Below, piece after piece: positions 51,191 through 59,815 of a stretch of 64,000 bases of DNA. Below the pieces are notes generated by a model. That model searched no databases, had not been told where the DNA came from, and worked only from the letters and a program-made list of their open reading frames with translations. Position 1 is the first letter of the stretch, and every line of letters starts with the position of its first letter. Source of the DNA: Streptomyces sp. R33 (GTDB lineage: Bacteria > Actinomycetota > Actinomycetes > Streptomycetales > Streptomycetaceae); the NCBI RefSeq assembly GCF_041200175.1, contig NZ_CP165727.1, positions 1,302,001-1,366,000 of the forward strand, read 5' to 3'. The position numbers and the translations under genes were made by a program.

Positions 51191-52888
51191 TCAGGAGCGG
51201 TAGACCTTCTTCACGTTGCCCTGGGTGTCGGCGTAGACGTAGCCGCCCTGCCCGTACTCGTCGCTGAGGTAGGGCCGCATGGACGGGCTCTGGTCGAAGA
51301 GCCAGGGCTCGACGATGACGTAGCGGGAGGTCGGGTTGGCCACGCCGAGCTCCTGCTTGGCCCGGTCGAGGAGGCCGGGCAGCGCGTCCCAGTTGACGGC
51401 CGCCATGTCGATCAGCGGCTCGTCCGGCTTGACGGTGCCGCCGGGGCCGGTGCGCTTCGCCTCGCCGTCCCGGTACTGGTAGCGGTCGTAGGTCTTGGCT
51501 CCCGGGCCGGTGGGGACGGAGGCGAGCACGTACTCCTCGTAGACCGTCATCTCCACGAACTCGGTCGTGCCGGACTTCTGCTTGAGCGCCTCGAGCGCGG
51601 TGCGCACGTTGGCGGGGGTGAGCAGGCTGCCCTTGGGGGCGGCGACCGGGCTGCCGACCGGCTTGGGGAGGCTCGCCTTGGGGCTGGCGGCGGTGGAGGG
51701 GCCCGTACTGGCGACGGTGTCACCGCCCTTCGCGGAGCCGCTGCCGCCTTCGCCGTCGGGGAGCCACTTGACGAGCCCGATCACGCCGCCTGCCAGGACC
51801 AGTGCGAGGAGGCCGCCGAGCAGTACCGGGCGGCGGCGCGGGGCGTGTGCCGCCGGGACGGGCGCGGTGACCGAGTACGGGGACCCGCCCCCGGGGGTGA
51901 AGGGCGCCGCCGGCGCATAGGGCTGCGGGATCTGCGGCTGCACGGGCCGGGTCTGGCCGGTGCCGATCCCCGGCTGCGGGCTCGGCGGCCCGAACTGGCC
52001 CAGAGCCGTGGGCGAAGCGGTCGGCGGGGCACCGCCGGCGAGAGCAGTGCTGGCGTCCCGGAGCAGTTGTTCCAGCTGCGCCGCGTCGGGCCGTACGGAC
52101 AGGTCCCGTACGAGGAGCCGTTCCAGTACGGGCCCCAGCGGGCCGGAGCGCACCGGAGCCGGGATCGGCTCGTCGAGCACGGCGACGACCGTGGCCAGGG
52201 TGGTGGCCCGGCGCAGCGGGTGGGTCCCCTCCGCGGCGACGTAGAGCAGCATGCCGAGCGACCACAGGTCGGAGGCGGCCAGGCCCTCCTCGCCGCGGGC
52301 CCGCTCCGGGGCGATGTACTCCGGCGAGCCGATGAGCACGCCCGTGGAGGTGAGGGCGGTCGAACCGTGCAGGGCCGCGATGCCGAAGTCGGTCAGCACG
52401 GCCGAGCCGTCGGGGCGCAGCAGCACGTTGGCCGGCTTCACATCGCGGTGGAGCACCCCTTCGGCGTGGGCGGCGCGCAGCGCGGACAGCACGTCGAGGC
52501 CGAGCCGCAGCACGTCGGCGACGGGCATCGGCCCCGACTCCAGCCTGTCGTGCAGGGAGCCGCCCTTGACCAGCTCCATCACGATCCACGGGTGCCCGTC
52601 GGTACCGGCCGCGGGCTCGACGATGTGGTGGATCGTCACCACGTGCGGGTGCGCCAGCCGGGCGAGCGCCCGGGCCTCGCGGATGGCGCGCTCGCGCAGC
52701 TGGACGGTGAGTCCGGGCTGGGCGGCGGCGGTCGCCGGGTCCGGCGGGCGCACCTCTTTCAGGGCGACGTCGCGGTGCAGTGCGATGTCGTGGGCGCGCC
52801 ACACCGTGCCCATACCGCCGGCGCCCAGCGGCGCGATCAGTTCGAAGCGGCCGTCGACCAGCTGTCTGCCGGCCTCACTCATGTCCAT
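51191..52888 (-). CDS. Receptor-type Ser/Thr protein kinase (PASTA-less)
   Basis: 565 residues from ATG 52888; ATG 52882 is close. Hanks kinase domain 14-270: glycine loop LGAGGMGTVW, Lys44, HRDVKPANVLL (Asp149), DFG at 167-169 and GSPEYIAPERARGEE. A Pro-rich spacer (280-350), one membrane helix (about 355-377) and an extracellular domain of about 190 residues without PASTA repeats. The external part has VEMTVYEEYVLASVPTGPG and ends KKVYRS; its ligand is unknown. No phosphatase gene is adjacent. It likely relays an outside cue to cytoplasmic targets. Confidence 0.93.
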   Translation of the reverse strand: MDMSEAGRQLVDGRFELIAPLGAGGMGTVWRAHDIALHRDVALKEVRPPDPATAAAQPGLTVQLRERAIREARALARLAHPHVVTIHHIVEPAAGTDGHPWIVMELVKGGSLHDRLESGPMPVADVLRLGLDVLSALRAAHAEGVLHRDVKPANVLLRPDGSAVLTDFGIAALHGSTALTSTGVLIGSPEYIAPERARGEEGLAASDLWSLGMLLYVAAEGTHPLRRATTLATVVAVLDEPIPAPVRSGPLGPVLERLLVRDLSVRPDAAQLEQLLRDASTALAGGAPPTASPTALGQFGPPSPQPGIGTGQTRPVQPQIPQPYAPAAPFTPGGGSPYSVTAPVPAAHAPRRRPVLLGGLLALVLAGGVIGLVKWLPDGEGGSGSAKGGDTVASTGPSTAASPKASLPKPVGSPVAAPKGSLLTPANVRTALEALKQKSGTTEFVEMTVYEEYVLASVPTGPGAKTYDRYQYRDGEAKRTGPGGTVKPDEPLIDMAAVNWDALPGLLDRAKQELGVANPTSRYVIVEPWLFDQSPSMRPYLSDEYGQGGYVYADTQGNVKKVYRS

Positions 52889-52915
52889 GGCCGGTCATCG
52901 TAGGGGCAGCCGGTG

Positions 52916-54643
52916 TCAGCAGCGTCGGCGGTCCACCGTCACCGTGCCCTGGACGGTGGTCAGCGTGCGGTCGTAGCAGCCGCGCCCGGTGTCCGCCCCG
53001 TACAGCTGGTAGCGCTCGGAGCTGGTGCCGACCGCGTGCCGCTGCTCGCGCGGGACGTTCGCGGTGTAGGCGGCGTCGCCCGTGTACCGGTCGTCGAGCC
53101 GGGTCCGGTCCACGGTCCGGCCGCCACGCAGGGTGGTCGTCTCGGCGCGGTCGCCGAGTGCGATGACGGTGCGCAGCCGGTCCCCGGCGCCGAGGGTGGT
53201 CTCGCCGTCCATCGCGTACGTGCGTGCGGTGCGGACGGTGGTGGCGCCGCGGGTGACGCTCTCCTCGTCGGTCCACGTGGCGGTCAGCGCGTCCTGGTTC
53301 TCGCCCTCCGTCCAGCGGTGCACGGAGGTGTTGTGGACGGCGCGGGTGACGGTGGTGGTGACCCGGCCGTGGGAGGTGTCGAGCCGGCCGGCGACGGTGA
53401 GGCGGTGGCCGCCCTCGGTGTCGAGGCGGTGCTGTGCAGCAGGGGTGCCGGGTGTGGCGGGCGTCCAGCGGGTGGAGTTGGCCGGCTCGCCCTCCTCGTG
53501 CCGGGTGAGGGAGCCGGTGACCACCGTGCGCCCTTCGTCCTGCCACAGGAGGAGGTTCACCGGGGTGCTCCAGCCGCTCTGCCCGGCCGGGACGCCGGCG
53601 ACGGACACCTCGATCCGGTGCGGGCGGCCGTCGTTGAGGAGGGCGGCGTAGGGGGTGAGGTCGTAGACGATCGGCTGGACGTCGAAGGCGCGGGGCGCAG
53701 GGGTGACGTACCAGAGGAAGGGGTTCGACCAGCCGCCGGTCCACACGGTCGGGAAGGGGGCCGCGATGCCGGCGAGCTGTCCGTCGACGGAGATCCGGAC
53801 CTCGCGGTAGGGGCCTTCGGCGGCCTTGCAGGAGTACGGGGCGGCGTCGGGGGTGGTCATGTACCAGTACTCCTCGCAGCCGCCGCCGGAGCCGGTGGCG
53901 TACACCTCGGCGAGGAGCCGCTCGGTGTTGCGCGGGGTGGTGACGGAGGGGGTGGTGAGCGGGAGGACGCGGTCGGGGGTGTCGGGGGCGGGGGCATGCC
54001 GGTCCCCGTCGGCGGCGTAGAAGGTGAGTGTGACCTTGACGTCGATGACGCCGGTGTAGGTCTCGTTGACGACGTTGCCGATCAGCATCTCGACGGGCTG
54101 CGGCCGGCTGAGGGTGTCGCGGTAGCGGGTGACGTCCTTCTCGACGGACCAGGTGATGCCGTCGGGCGAGGGCTCGGGGGTGGAGGTGCGCAGGATCTCG
54201 ATGCCGCCGAGGGAGAGGTGGCCGAGGCGGTCGTACTGACGGCCCTTGACCTTGCCGTCGAGGCGCAGGACGACTTTGGCCCAGGCGCCGCTGCCGCATG
54301 CTGCCGGGGGCGTGTAGTTCCCCAGGTAGGGCGTGTAGTCGCGGAACTGGGCCTCGGCGACGGTCACCTCGCAGGACCGGGTCGCGGGGCGGGCGACGGG
54401 CGGGGCGGCGGTGAGGGGGTCGTGCCAGTCGGTGCCGAACTCGGGGGGCGGCTCGGCGCCGGCGCCGGGTCGGGGCGCGGCCGAACCGGCTGCCGGGTCC
54501 TGCGGGACCGCTTCGGCGGCGCGGGGGGCGCCGCCCGCGCGTGCGGTGGTGTCGGCCGCTGCCGCGGGTCCCGCGGCGGCGGCCAGGGTGCCCGCGGCGA
54601 GCGCGAGTGCGCCGAGCAGGCCCATGATCCTGTGTCGTCTCAT
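52916..54643 (-). CDS. Secreted PNGase A-like amidase (peptide-N-glycosidase A family)
   Basis: 575 residues. Signal peptide to about AAAAD (31). The mature protein has the PNGaseA (PF12222) architecture: early strand AWAKVVLRLDGKVKGRQYDRLGHLSLGG and the phrase VEILRTSTPEPS. It then has TERLLAEVYATGSGGGCEEYWYM, GPYREVRISVDGQLAGIAAPFPTVWTGG and FLWYVTPAPRAFDVQPIVYDLTPYAALL. Eukaryotic members release N-glycans from glycopeptides; a bacterial version may degrade plant or fungal glycoproteins in soil. Several cysteines suggest disulfides. ATG 54643 chosen because it begins the signal peptide. Confidence 0.88.
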   Translation of the reverse strand: MRRHRIMGLLGALALAAGTLAAAAGPAAAADTTARAGGAPRAAEAVPQDPAAGSAAPRPGAGAEPPPEFGTDWHDPLTAAPPVARPATRSCEVTVAEAQFRDYTPYLGNYTPPAACGSGAWAKVVLRLDGKVKGRQYDRLGHLSLGGIEILRTSTPEPSPDGITWSVEKDVTRYRDTLSRPQPVEMLIGNVVNETYTGVIDVKVTLTFYAADGDRHAPAPDTPDRVLPLTTPSVTTPRNTERLLAEVYATGSGGGCEEYWYMTTPDAAPYSCKAAEGPYREVRISVDGQLAGIAAPFPTVWTGGWSNPFLWYVTPAPRAFDVQPIVYDLTPYAALLNDGRPHRIEVSVAGVPAGQSGWSTPVNLLLWQDEGRTVVTGSLTRHEEGEPANSTRWTPATPGTPAAQHRLDTEGGHRLTVAGRLDTSHGRVTTTVTRAVHNTSVHRWTEGENQDALTATWTDEESVTRGATTVRTARTYAMDGETTLGAGDRLRTVIALGDRAETTTLRGGRTVDRTRLDDRYTGDAAYTANVPREQRHAVGTSSERYQLYGADTGRGCYDRTLTTVQGTVTVDRRRC

Positions 54644-54736
54644 GGCCCCGCAGTGAATCCCGCCCGACCGGGTGGACACCAGGGCTCCTGCCCCGCCCCT
54701 GGCCGAATCTCGCCCCTGGCTACGGGTTGCGCGCGG

Positions 54737-55237
54737 TTACACGGTGCGCAGGACGACCGTGCCGTCGTCGTCCGCGTGGACCGTGTCCCCCGGGCGGAAC
54801 GTGGCTTCGCCGATCGTGACCGGCTCGTCCACCGTGCCCGCGCCCGTCTTGCCGCTCTTGCGGGGGACCGTGCCCAGTGCCTTGATGCCGAGGTCGAGTC
54901 CGCCCAGGGCCACGCTGTCGCGGACCGCGCCGTTGACGATCAGGCCCGCCCAGCCGTTGCGCTGCGCGGCTGCGGCGATGAGGTCGCCGGTGAGGGCCGT
55001 GCGCAGGGATCCGCCGCCGTCCACGACGAGGACCGCGCCCTCGCCCGGGGTGTTGACCAGTTCGCGCAGCAGCGCGTTGTCCTCGTGACAGGTGACGGTC
55101 CGCACCGGGCCCGCGAAGAGCCGGCGCCCGCCGAACTGGCGGAACGGCGTGGTGCAGATGGCGAGGCCCTCGCCGTACTCGTCGTACAGGTCGCTCGTGG
55201 GGACGGGCGTGATGGGAGTGTCGGGAGTGACGCTCAT
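54737..55237 (-). CDS. RraA-family protein (HMG aldolase/oxaloacetate decarboxylase-like)
   Basis: 166 residues from ATG 55237. RraA fold with SDLYDEYGEGLAIC at the start, FGGRRLFAGPVRTVTCHEDN, VVDGGGSLRTALTGDLI, GLIVNGAVRDSVAL and KSGKTGAG. Members bind a metal and cleave 4-hydroxy-4-methyl-2-oxoglutarate or decarboxylate oxaloacetate; the E. coli namesake inhibits RNase E. Streptomyces has an RNase E/G-type enzyme, so either role is possible. Monocistronic. Confidence 0.9.
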   Translation of the reverse strand: MSVTPDTPITPVPTSDLYDEYGEGLAICTTPFRQFGGRRLFAGPVRTVTCHEDNALLRELVNTPGEGAVLVVDGGGSLRTALTGDLIAAAAQRNGWAGLIVNGAVRDSVALGGLDLGIKALGTVPRKSGKTGAGTVDEPVTIGEATFRPGDTVHADDDGTVVLRTV

Positions 55238-55309
55238 ATGACTCGGGGCTCCTCGCAGCTCGTACGTCGCGCCGTGCGGCCCCAGCCTAAGCAGTGCTCC
55301 CGGCGCCAC

Positions 55310-55576
55310 TCAGTCGCGGGAGTTGCCGAACAGGATCCGGTAGCCGATCAGCAGGACCAGCGAGCCCGCGATCGCGGAGCCCCAGGTGGCAGGGTCGTAG
55401 AACTCGTTGGCGATCGGCTTGTCCAGGAACTTCGCGGAGAGCCAGCCGCCGACGAAGGCTCCGGCGATGCCGATGAGGGTGGTCCCGATCAGGCCGCCGG
55501 GGTCGCGGCCGGGCAGCAGGACCTTGGCTATGAAGCCGGCCAGCAGTCCCAGGACGATCCAGCTCACGATCCCCAT
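55310..55576 (-). CDS. GlsB/YeaQ/YmgE-family membrane protein
   Basis: 88 residues, three membrane helices: SWIVLGLLAGFIAKVLL, IGTTLIGIAGAFVGGWLSA and IAGSLVLLIGYRIL. Small stress-related family with the conserved GRDPGG loop. Exact role unknown; usually up-regulated in stress or stationary phase. The gene stands 75 bp before (downstream of) nothing related and 72 bp after the RraA start. Confidence 0.9.
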   Translation of the reverse strand: MGIVSWIVLGLLAGFIAKVLLPGRDPGGLIGTTLIGIAGAFVGGWLSAKFLDKPIANEFYDPATWGSAIAGSLVLLIGYRILFGNSRD

Positions 55577-55651
55577 GTGTGTTCACTCCGCTTCGTCGTG
55601 CATGCGTGTTCGCGTTCACGGGGGAGGACGCGAACACCGGCGAAACGGTTC

Positions 55652-55981
55652 TCAGCTGCGGCGGGTCCGTACGAGCGCGACCCCGGCGGCCGCTGCCGCC
55701 GACGCCACCGCGGCGGTCGCGAGCCCTGCGCGGGGCCCTCTTCCGAGCACCGCCCGGGTGGACCGGAAGGAGAGCACGGAGCGGCTCGACAGCGCGCTGA
55801 GCACGGAGCCCGAGCTCAGCCAGGACCCCGCGGAACCGATCGAGAGCGCGGAGCCCACGGACCCGACCGACAGCACGCTGCCGGCGGAGCCGATGCAGAG
55901 CACCGAGCCGACCGAACCGATGGACAGCACCGAATTCTTGGACCAGAGCGAGAGGAACGATCCGTCAGCCATACCCGTCAT
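55652..55981 (-). CDS. Serine-tripeptide-repeat membrane protein
   Basis: 109 residues. From residue 8 to about 76 the chain is built of triplets S-x-[G/L] (SFL SLW SKN SVL SIG SVG SVL), with one Ser replaced by Cys and a few variants at the ends, about 23 triplets in all. A basic stretch (FRSTRAVLGRGPR) follows, then a C-terminal membrane helix (AGLATAAVASAAAAAGVALV) and RTRRS. A Ser every third residue suggests a solenoid or left-handed helix like antifreeze-type structures. The start ATG shares bases with the TGA of the EamA gene. Relatives seem to occur in other streptomycetes as uncharacterised proteins; I know no function. Confidence 0.78.
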   Translation of the reverse strand: MTGMADGSFLSLWSKNSVLSIGSVGSVLCIGSAGSVLSVGSVGSALSIGSAGSWLSSGSVLSALSSRSVLSFRSTRAVLGRGPRAGLATAAVASAAAAAGVALVRTRRS

Positions 55982-56871
55982 GCTGGCACACGTGTGATCG
56001 CCACGGCGGCTGCCGGCGCGGGTGCAGGTGCGGGTGCGGGAACCGGGGCCGCGGTCGGGGCCGTCCGCGTCAGCAGCAGTACCCCGCGCGCGGCCGCGAG
56101 CGCGCCGGCGGTGGCGAGCAGGATCCCCATCGCGCCGCCCTGGAGGCGTTCGCCCAGCAGGACCATGCCGATCGCGGCCGCGGCCAGCGGGTTGGCCAGG
56201 TTCACGACGGCAAGCGGCGCCCCGAGCCCGCCCCGGTAGGCCCGCTGGGACAGCAGCATCCCGCCGACCGCGAACACCACGACGAGCAGGGCCACGGAGA
56301 CGACCCGCACGCTGAGCAGGGCCCCGCCGCGGCCGCCCGCGACGGCCACCGTCTGGGTCAGGGCGGAGGCCACGGCGGAGGCCAGCCCGGACGCCGTCGC
56401 GTGCCGCAGCCCCGAGCTCACGTCCCGGCGTGCGGTCAGCAGGACGATCGCGATGGCGGTCACCCCGGACACGCCGAGTGCCTCGGCCAGGGTGAGGGTG
56501 TCGTCGGGGGCCGGTCCGGAGGCCGGGAGCAGCAGCAGGCCGAGCCCGACGACGGTGGCCAGGGTGCCCCGCCACTCGGTGGCCGCGACCCGGCGGCCGG
56601 CTCCGCGGGCCCCGAGCGGGACGGCGGCGACCAGGGTCAGCGCGCCGAGCGGCTGGACCAGGGTGAGCGGGCCGTAGCGAAGGGCGGCCGCGTGCAGCAG
56701 CGCGGCGCCCGCGTTCAGCCCGGCCGACCACCACCAGGCCCCGTTGCCGAACAGGGCGCCGGCGCTGCGGGCGACCGCGGCCCGGGCGAGCCGCTCCTGG
56801 GCCACGGCGGCGGAGGCGTAGGCCACGGCGGAGGCGAGGCAGAGCGCGACGGCGAGGACGGTGGCGTTCAT
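55978..56871 (-). CDS. EamA/DMT-superfamily transporter
   Basis: 297 residues, about ten helices in two five-helix halves. N-terminal half begins AVALCLASAVAYASAAVAQE and has PLTLVQPLGALTLVAAVPLG; C-terminal half has AVVNLANPLAAAAIGMVLLGERLQGG. The family exports metabolites or amino acids. An Ala/Pro tail (about 275-297) is low complexity. Start overlaps the PAP2 stop by ATGA and its stop overlaps the repeat-protein start, so all three are translated together. Confidence 0.88.
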   Translation of the reverse strand: MNATVLAVALCLASAVAYASAAVAQERLARAAVARSAGALFGNGAWWWSAGLNAGAALLHAAALRYGPLTLVQPLGALTLVAAVPLGARGAGRRVAATEWRGTLATVVGLGLLLLPASGPAPDDTLTLAEALGVSGVTAIAIVLLTARRDVSSGLRHATASGLASAVASALTQTVAVAGGRGGALLSVRVVSVALLVVVFAVGGMLLSQRAYRGGLGAPLAVVNLANPLAAAAIGMVLLGERLQGGAMGILLATAGALAAARGVLLLTRTAPTAAPVPAPAPAPAPAAAVAITRVPA

Positions 56872-57749
56872 CGGGCGACCCCCACGGCCTCGGAACCGGC
56901 CCCCACGACCTGGGAACCGGCCCCTGCGACCTCGGCCGGGGCCTCCCGGGACGCAGCGTCCGCCCCCGCGGCGTTCCGCGGGCGCGGCAGGTGCCGTACG
57001 ACGGGCAGCGAGCCGGTACGCGCCTGCGGGCGCGGGACGACCAGCAGCGCGCCGCCGAGCAGCACGGTCGCGACGATCGCGTCGAGCCAGTAGTGGTTGG
57101 CGGTGCCGACGACCACGAGCAGCGTCAGCAGCGGGTGCAGCAGCCACAGCACGCGCCGGCGGGAGCGGGTGGCGGCGATCATGCCGAGCGCCAGCATCAG
57201 CGCCCACCCGAAGTGCAGCGAGGGCATCGCGGCGAACTGGTTGGCCATGGTGTCGGCGGCGGGCGCGGCACGGTAGACCGAGGGCCCGTAGACCTGCCCG
57301 GTGTCCACCAGGTGCGCGGCGCCGAGCATCCGCGGTGGCGCGAGCGGGAAGGCGAGGTGCAGCGCCAGGGCCGCGCCGGTCAGGACGGCGAGTACGCGCC
57401 GGGCCCACAGGTAGTGGCCGGGTCTGCGCAGGTACAGCCAGATCAGGAAGGCGGCGGTCGCGGGGAAGTGCACGGCCGCGTAGTACGTGTTCGCGGTGTG
57501 CACGAGGGCGTCCCCGTGCAGGAGCAGCCGCTGGACCGCGCCCTCGCCGGGCAGGTGCAGGCTGCGTTCGGCGTCCCAGATCCGGCCGGCGTCGCGGAAG
57601 GCCTCGTCGGTGCGGTCCGTGGAGAGCATCCGGCCCGCCTTGTAGACGGCGAACAGACCCGCGACGAGCAGCAGCTCACGTATGAGGCGTCGCCGCTGCC
57701 CGGTTGCCGGGCCGTCGGCCGGCCCGCCAGGTGTCGTGTGGGAGCTCAT
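56868..57749 (-). CDS. PAP2-family membrane phosphatase / inositol phosphorylceramide synthase-like
   Basis: 293 residues. Six membrane helices; AUR1/PAP2_3 motifs are FAAMPSLHFGW with the catalytic His and NHYWLDAIVATVLLGG with the second His. A helix-rich N-terminal half carries WDAERSLHLPGEGAVQ. A tail of Gly/Ala/Glu follows the last helix (RNAAGADAASREAP). Such enzymes remove phosphate from polyprenyl or lipid phosphates or transfer phosphoinositol head groups. First gene of the operon with EamA and the tripeptide-repeat protein; divergent from TetR. Confidence 0.88.
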   Translation of the reverse strand: MSSHTTPGGPADGPATGQRRRLIRELLLVAGLFAVYKAGRMLSTDRTDEAFRDAGRIWDAERSLHLPGEGAVQRLLLHGDALVHTANTYYAAVHFPATAAFLIWLYLRRPGHYLWARRVLAVLTGAALALHLAFPLAPPRMLGAAHLVDTGQVYGPSVYRAAPAADTMANQFAAMPSLHFGWALMLALGMIAATRSRRRVLWLLHPLLTLLVVVGTANHYWLDAIVATVLLGGALLVVPRPQARTGSLPVVRHLPRPRNAAGADAASREAPAEVAGAGSQVVGAGSEAVGVAR

Positions 57750-57861
57750 TCCCCCAACTCTCTCTTCCTGTACTCGCGCGCCGCTTGAACGCGGATGGTG
57801 CGTCGTGCGGATGGTCACGCGCTGGTGCGCCGGTGTACGGCGGCCGGAGCCGGTCGCGAGC

Positions 57862-57935
57862 ACATCGACACGCCAGTGTATCGATACATTCGCGTATCGA
57901 TACGCTGGTGTACCGATACGCTCGCGTTCCCGTAC
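57862..57935. promoter_or_regulatory. Array of five 16-bp-spaced GTATCGATAC-type iterons (TetR operator array)
   Basis: Decamers start at 57862 (ACATCGACAC), 57878 (GTATCGATAC), 57894 (GTATCGATAC), 57910 (GTACCGATAC) and 57926 (GTTCCCGTAC), exactly 16 bp apart. The middle three are nearly identical; the second copy extends to a perfect 14-bp palindrome (57892-57905). The array lies 113 bp upstream of the PAP2 start and 52 bp before the TetR start, so both divergent promoters are covered. Adjacent dimers 1.5 turns apart suggest cooperative binding by the TetR protein. Confidence 0.8.
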
Positions 57936-57987
57936 ACTTTCCTTACGGAACCAACCACCGCGGAACCCCCGAGGAGAGCCGCTCACC

Positions 57988-58620
57988 ATGACGTCGACGC
58001 CGCCCGCCGCGCGCCGCTCCAAGATCACCCCGGAGCGGGTGCAGGAGTTCTACGACGCCGTCCTGGAGCAGCTGCGCGAGCACGGATACGAGGCCCTGAC
58101 CATGGAGGGCGTCGCCGCCCGTGCCTGCTGCGGGAAGTCGACGCTCTACCGGCAGTGGAAGACCAAGCCCCAGCTGGTCGCGGCCGCCCTGCGCGCACAC
58201 CGGCAGGGCACGCTGGTCGCCGTGGACACCGGCACGCTCGCCGGCGACCTGCGCGAGGCGGCCCGGATCGCGGCCGGCAACTCGGGGCGCGACACCCGCC
58301 TCACCCAGGCCCTCGGGCATGCCGTGCTCAGCGACGAGGAGCTGCAGGCGGCTCTGCGCGAGGCGCTGGTCGAGCCGGAGCTCGCCGCGTTCGACGCGAT
58401 GGTGGCGCGGGCCGTGGCGCGAGGCGAGGTCGCGGCGGACCATCCGGCCCTGGAGTTCCTGCCGGCCCAGCTGATGGGCGTGCTGCGGATCCGGCCGGTG
58501 CTGGAGGGGCGGTACGCCGATGCCGACTACCTGGTCCGGTTCGTCGACGGGGCCCTGTTGCCCGCCCTGGGCCTGGCCCCGATCCCCGTCCCGGACGGGA
58601 ACCGGGCCCCGGCCCCCTGA
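57988..58620 (+). CDS. TetR-family transcriptional regulator
   Basis: 210 residues. N-terminal TetR HTH (ITPERVQEFYDAVLEQLREHG; LTMEGVAARACCGKSTLYRQW) and an all-helical ligand domain (TetR_C_11-like). Two Cys in the recognition helix region (ARACCGKST) are unusual. GAGGAG precedes ATG 57988 at eleven bases. It is divergent from the PAP2-EamA-repeat operon with the iteron array between them, so it very likely represses that operon and itself. Confidence 0.92.
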   Translation: MTSTPPAARRSKITPERVQEFYDAVLEQLREHGYEALTMEGVAARACCGKSTLYRQWKTKPQLVAAALRAHRQGTLVAVDTGTLAGDLREAARIAAGNSGRDTRLTQALGHAVLSDEELQAALREALVEPELAAFDAMVARAVARGEVAADHPALEFLPAQLMGVLRIRPVLEGRYADADYLVRFVDGALLPALGLAPIPVPDGNRAPAP

Positions 58621-58703
58621 ACCGGTGGGCCGCCGTCGCGATGACCTGACGGCGATCCGCCCGCGCTGCCTCGTGGGGACGGCGGCAGCGCGCCACCCGG
58701 ACG

Positions 58704-58741
58704 GGGCGGTGGTCACTCACTCGAGGGAGTGACCACCGCCC
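58704..58741. terminator. Bidirectional stem-loop between TetR and TerD genes
   Basis: GGGCGGTGGTCACTC (58704-58718) pairs with GAGTGACCACCGCCC (58727-58741) over an 8-base loop, perfect over 15 bp. It lies between convergent tetR and terD genes and would serve both. Confidence 0.8.
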
Positions 58742-58824
58742 GGTCTGTGCGGCCTCACGTCAAAGCCGCACGCCAAAGCCACAGGAGCAACAGGTCCAAG
58801 GTCAAAGCCACAGCGTCAACGCCG

Positions 58825-59382
58825 TCAGGACCGCAGGGCGCCCATGACCCGGGTGAACTCCTCCGGGTCGGCGTCGAAGCCCCGTACGGCGGCGTCCAGC
58901 GACCAGACCCCCGAGGCGTCGCGTGTGAACTCCGCGACCGTGGCCGCGGTGGCCGCCGGGACCCCCGCGAAATCGCTCACCGCGAGATCGGTGTAGCCCT
59001 CCCGGATCCGGACCCCCGTACCGCCTATGACCGCGAAGGTCTTCGTACGGGCGCCGGGCGGGCCGGCCTCCTGGATGACCACGCCCACCACCACCCGCCC
59101 CAGCGCGGGCGCCATCCGGTTCAGTTCGAGGGTCATGACCTCGTCGAACCCGAACCCCTGACCGGTGTGGCTGTCGCGGTTCAGCGTGATGGTGCCGTCG
59201 GGCGAACGGCTGCCGAAGTGCACGAGGTGGACCGGCTCCCCGTGGGGGTCCGCGGCACCGTACACCGCCGCGATGATGTCCAGGTCATGGGCGGGCGTGC
59301 CCGAGGGGCTCGGATCCCACCGCAGGGCGATCTCCACCTTGGCCAGGCTCTTGCGCACTCCGCTCGTCGTCGACGTGCTCAC
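58825..59382 (-). CDS. TerD-family protein
   Basis: 185 residues from GTG 59382, which follows GGAGGGGGAG. TerD beta-sandwich: KVEIALRWDPSPSGTPAHDLDIIAAVYG, HFGSRSPDGTITLNRDSHTG, ELNRMAPALGRVVVGVVIQ and DLAVSDFAGVPAATAATVAEF. The calcium-binding acidic stretch normally GDGDDE is here GFGFDE, so some ligands may be lost. Related proteins act in tellurite resistance and general stress; in Streptomyces several TerD copies affect development. Confidence 0.9.
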   Translation of the reverse strand: MSTSTTSGVRKSLAKVEIALRWDPSPSGTPAHDLDIIAAVYGAADPHGEPVHLVHFGSRSPDGTITLNRDSHTGQGFGFDEVMTLELNRMAPALGRVVVGVVIQEAGPPGARTKTFAVIGGTGVRIREGYTDLAVSDFAGVPAATAATVAEFTRDASGVWSLDAAVRGFDADPEEFTRVMGALRS

Positions 59383-59815
59383 CGAACTCCCCCTCCGCTC
59401 GCCGGTGTTGCCCGGCCATGCTTTCATGCCGCGGCCCTGCCGGTCCGGACGAGCGTACGTTCCCGGCCAGTTTGGGCCGCTTCCCCGAGGACCCGGGCCC
59501 GACGTGTACGACCTCCGGCCGCACCGGCGACCGCAGGGCATCCGCCCCGGCCGGGTCGATCACGCTCCGTGACAGATCCGCTCCGGACGCCGCCCGCGCC
59601 GGGCCCCGTTTATCCCGTTCGAAGCACAATGCGCCATAGGAACGCCGGTCGCACCGGATCGTTACCTCAAGCTTTGCTCAATTCCAGTGACACCGCGCCC
59701 ACCGTCTTCCTAGCTTCCTCGTACACGCGTCTTGACGCTTCGTACGTACCCGCGGTTCCACCCGCTGCCGGCGATCCCGCCGGCGGGTCCCGCGTACCCG
59801 AGGAAAGAGTGCAGC
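59383..59815. other. 433-bp stretch without a gene between terD and the solute-binding protein gene
   Basis: It carries the divergent promoters. Sequences TTGACG (about 59730) and TCAAGCTTTGCTCAA near 59667 stand out but no clear operator or riboswitch is seen. No coding-like frame is present. Confidence 0.5.

Noticed and set aside
55652..55981. The triplet-repeat region as a sequencing or coding artefact
   Set aside because: The frame is coupled by ATGA to the EamA gene, ends with a proper membrane helix, and codons vary while the serines are kept.
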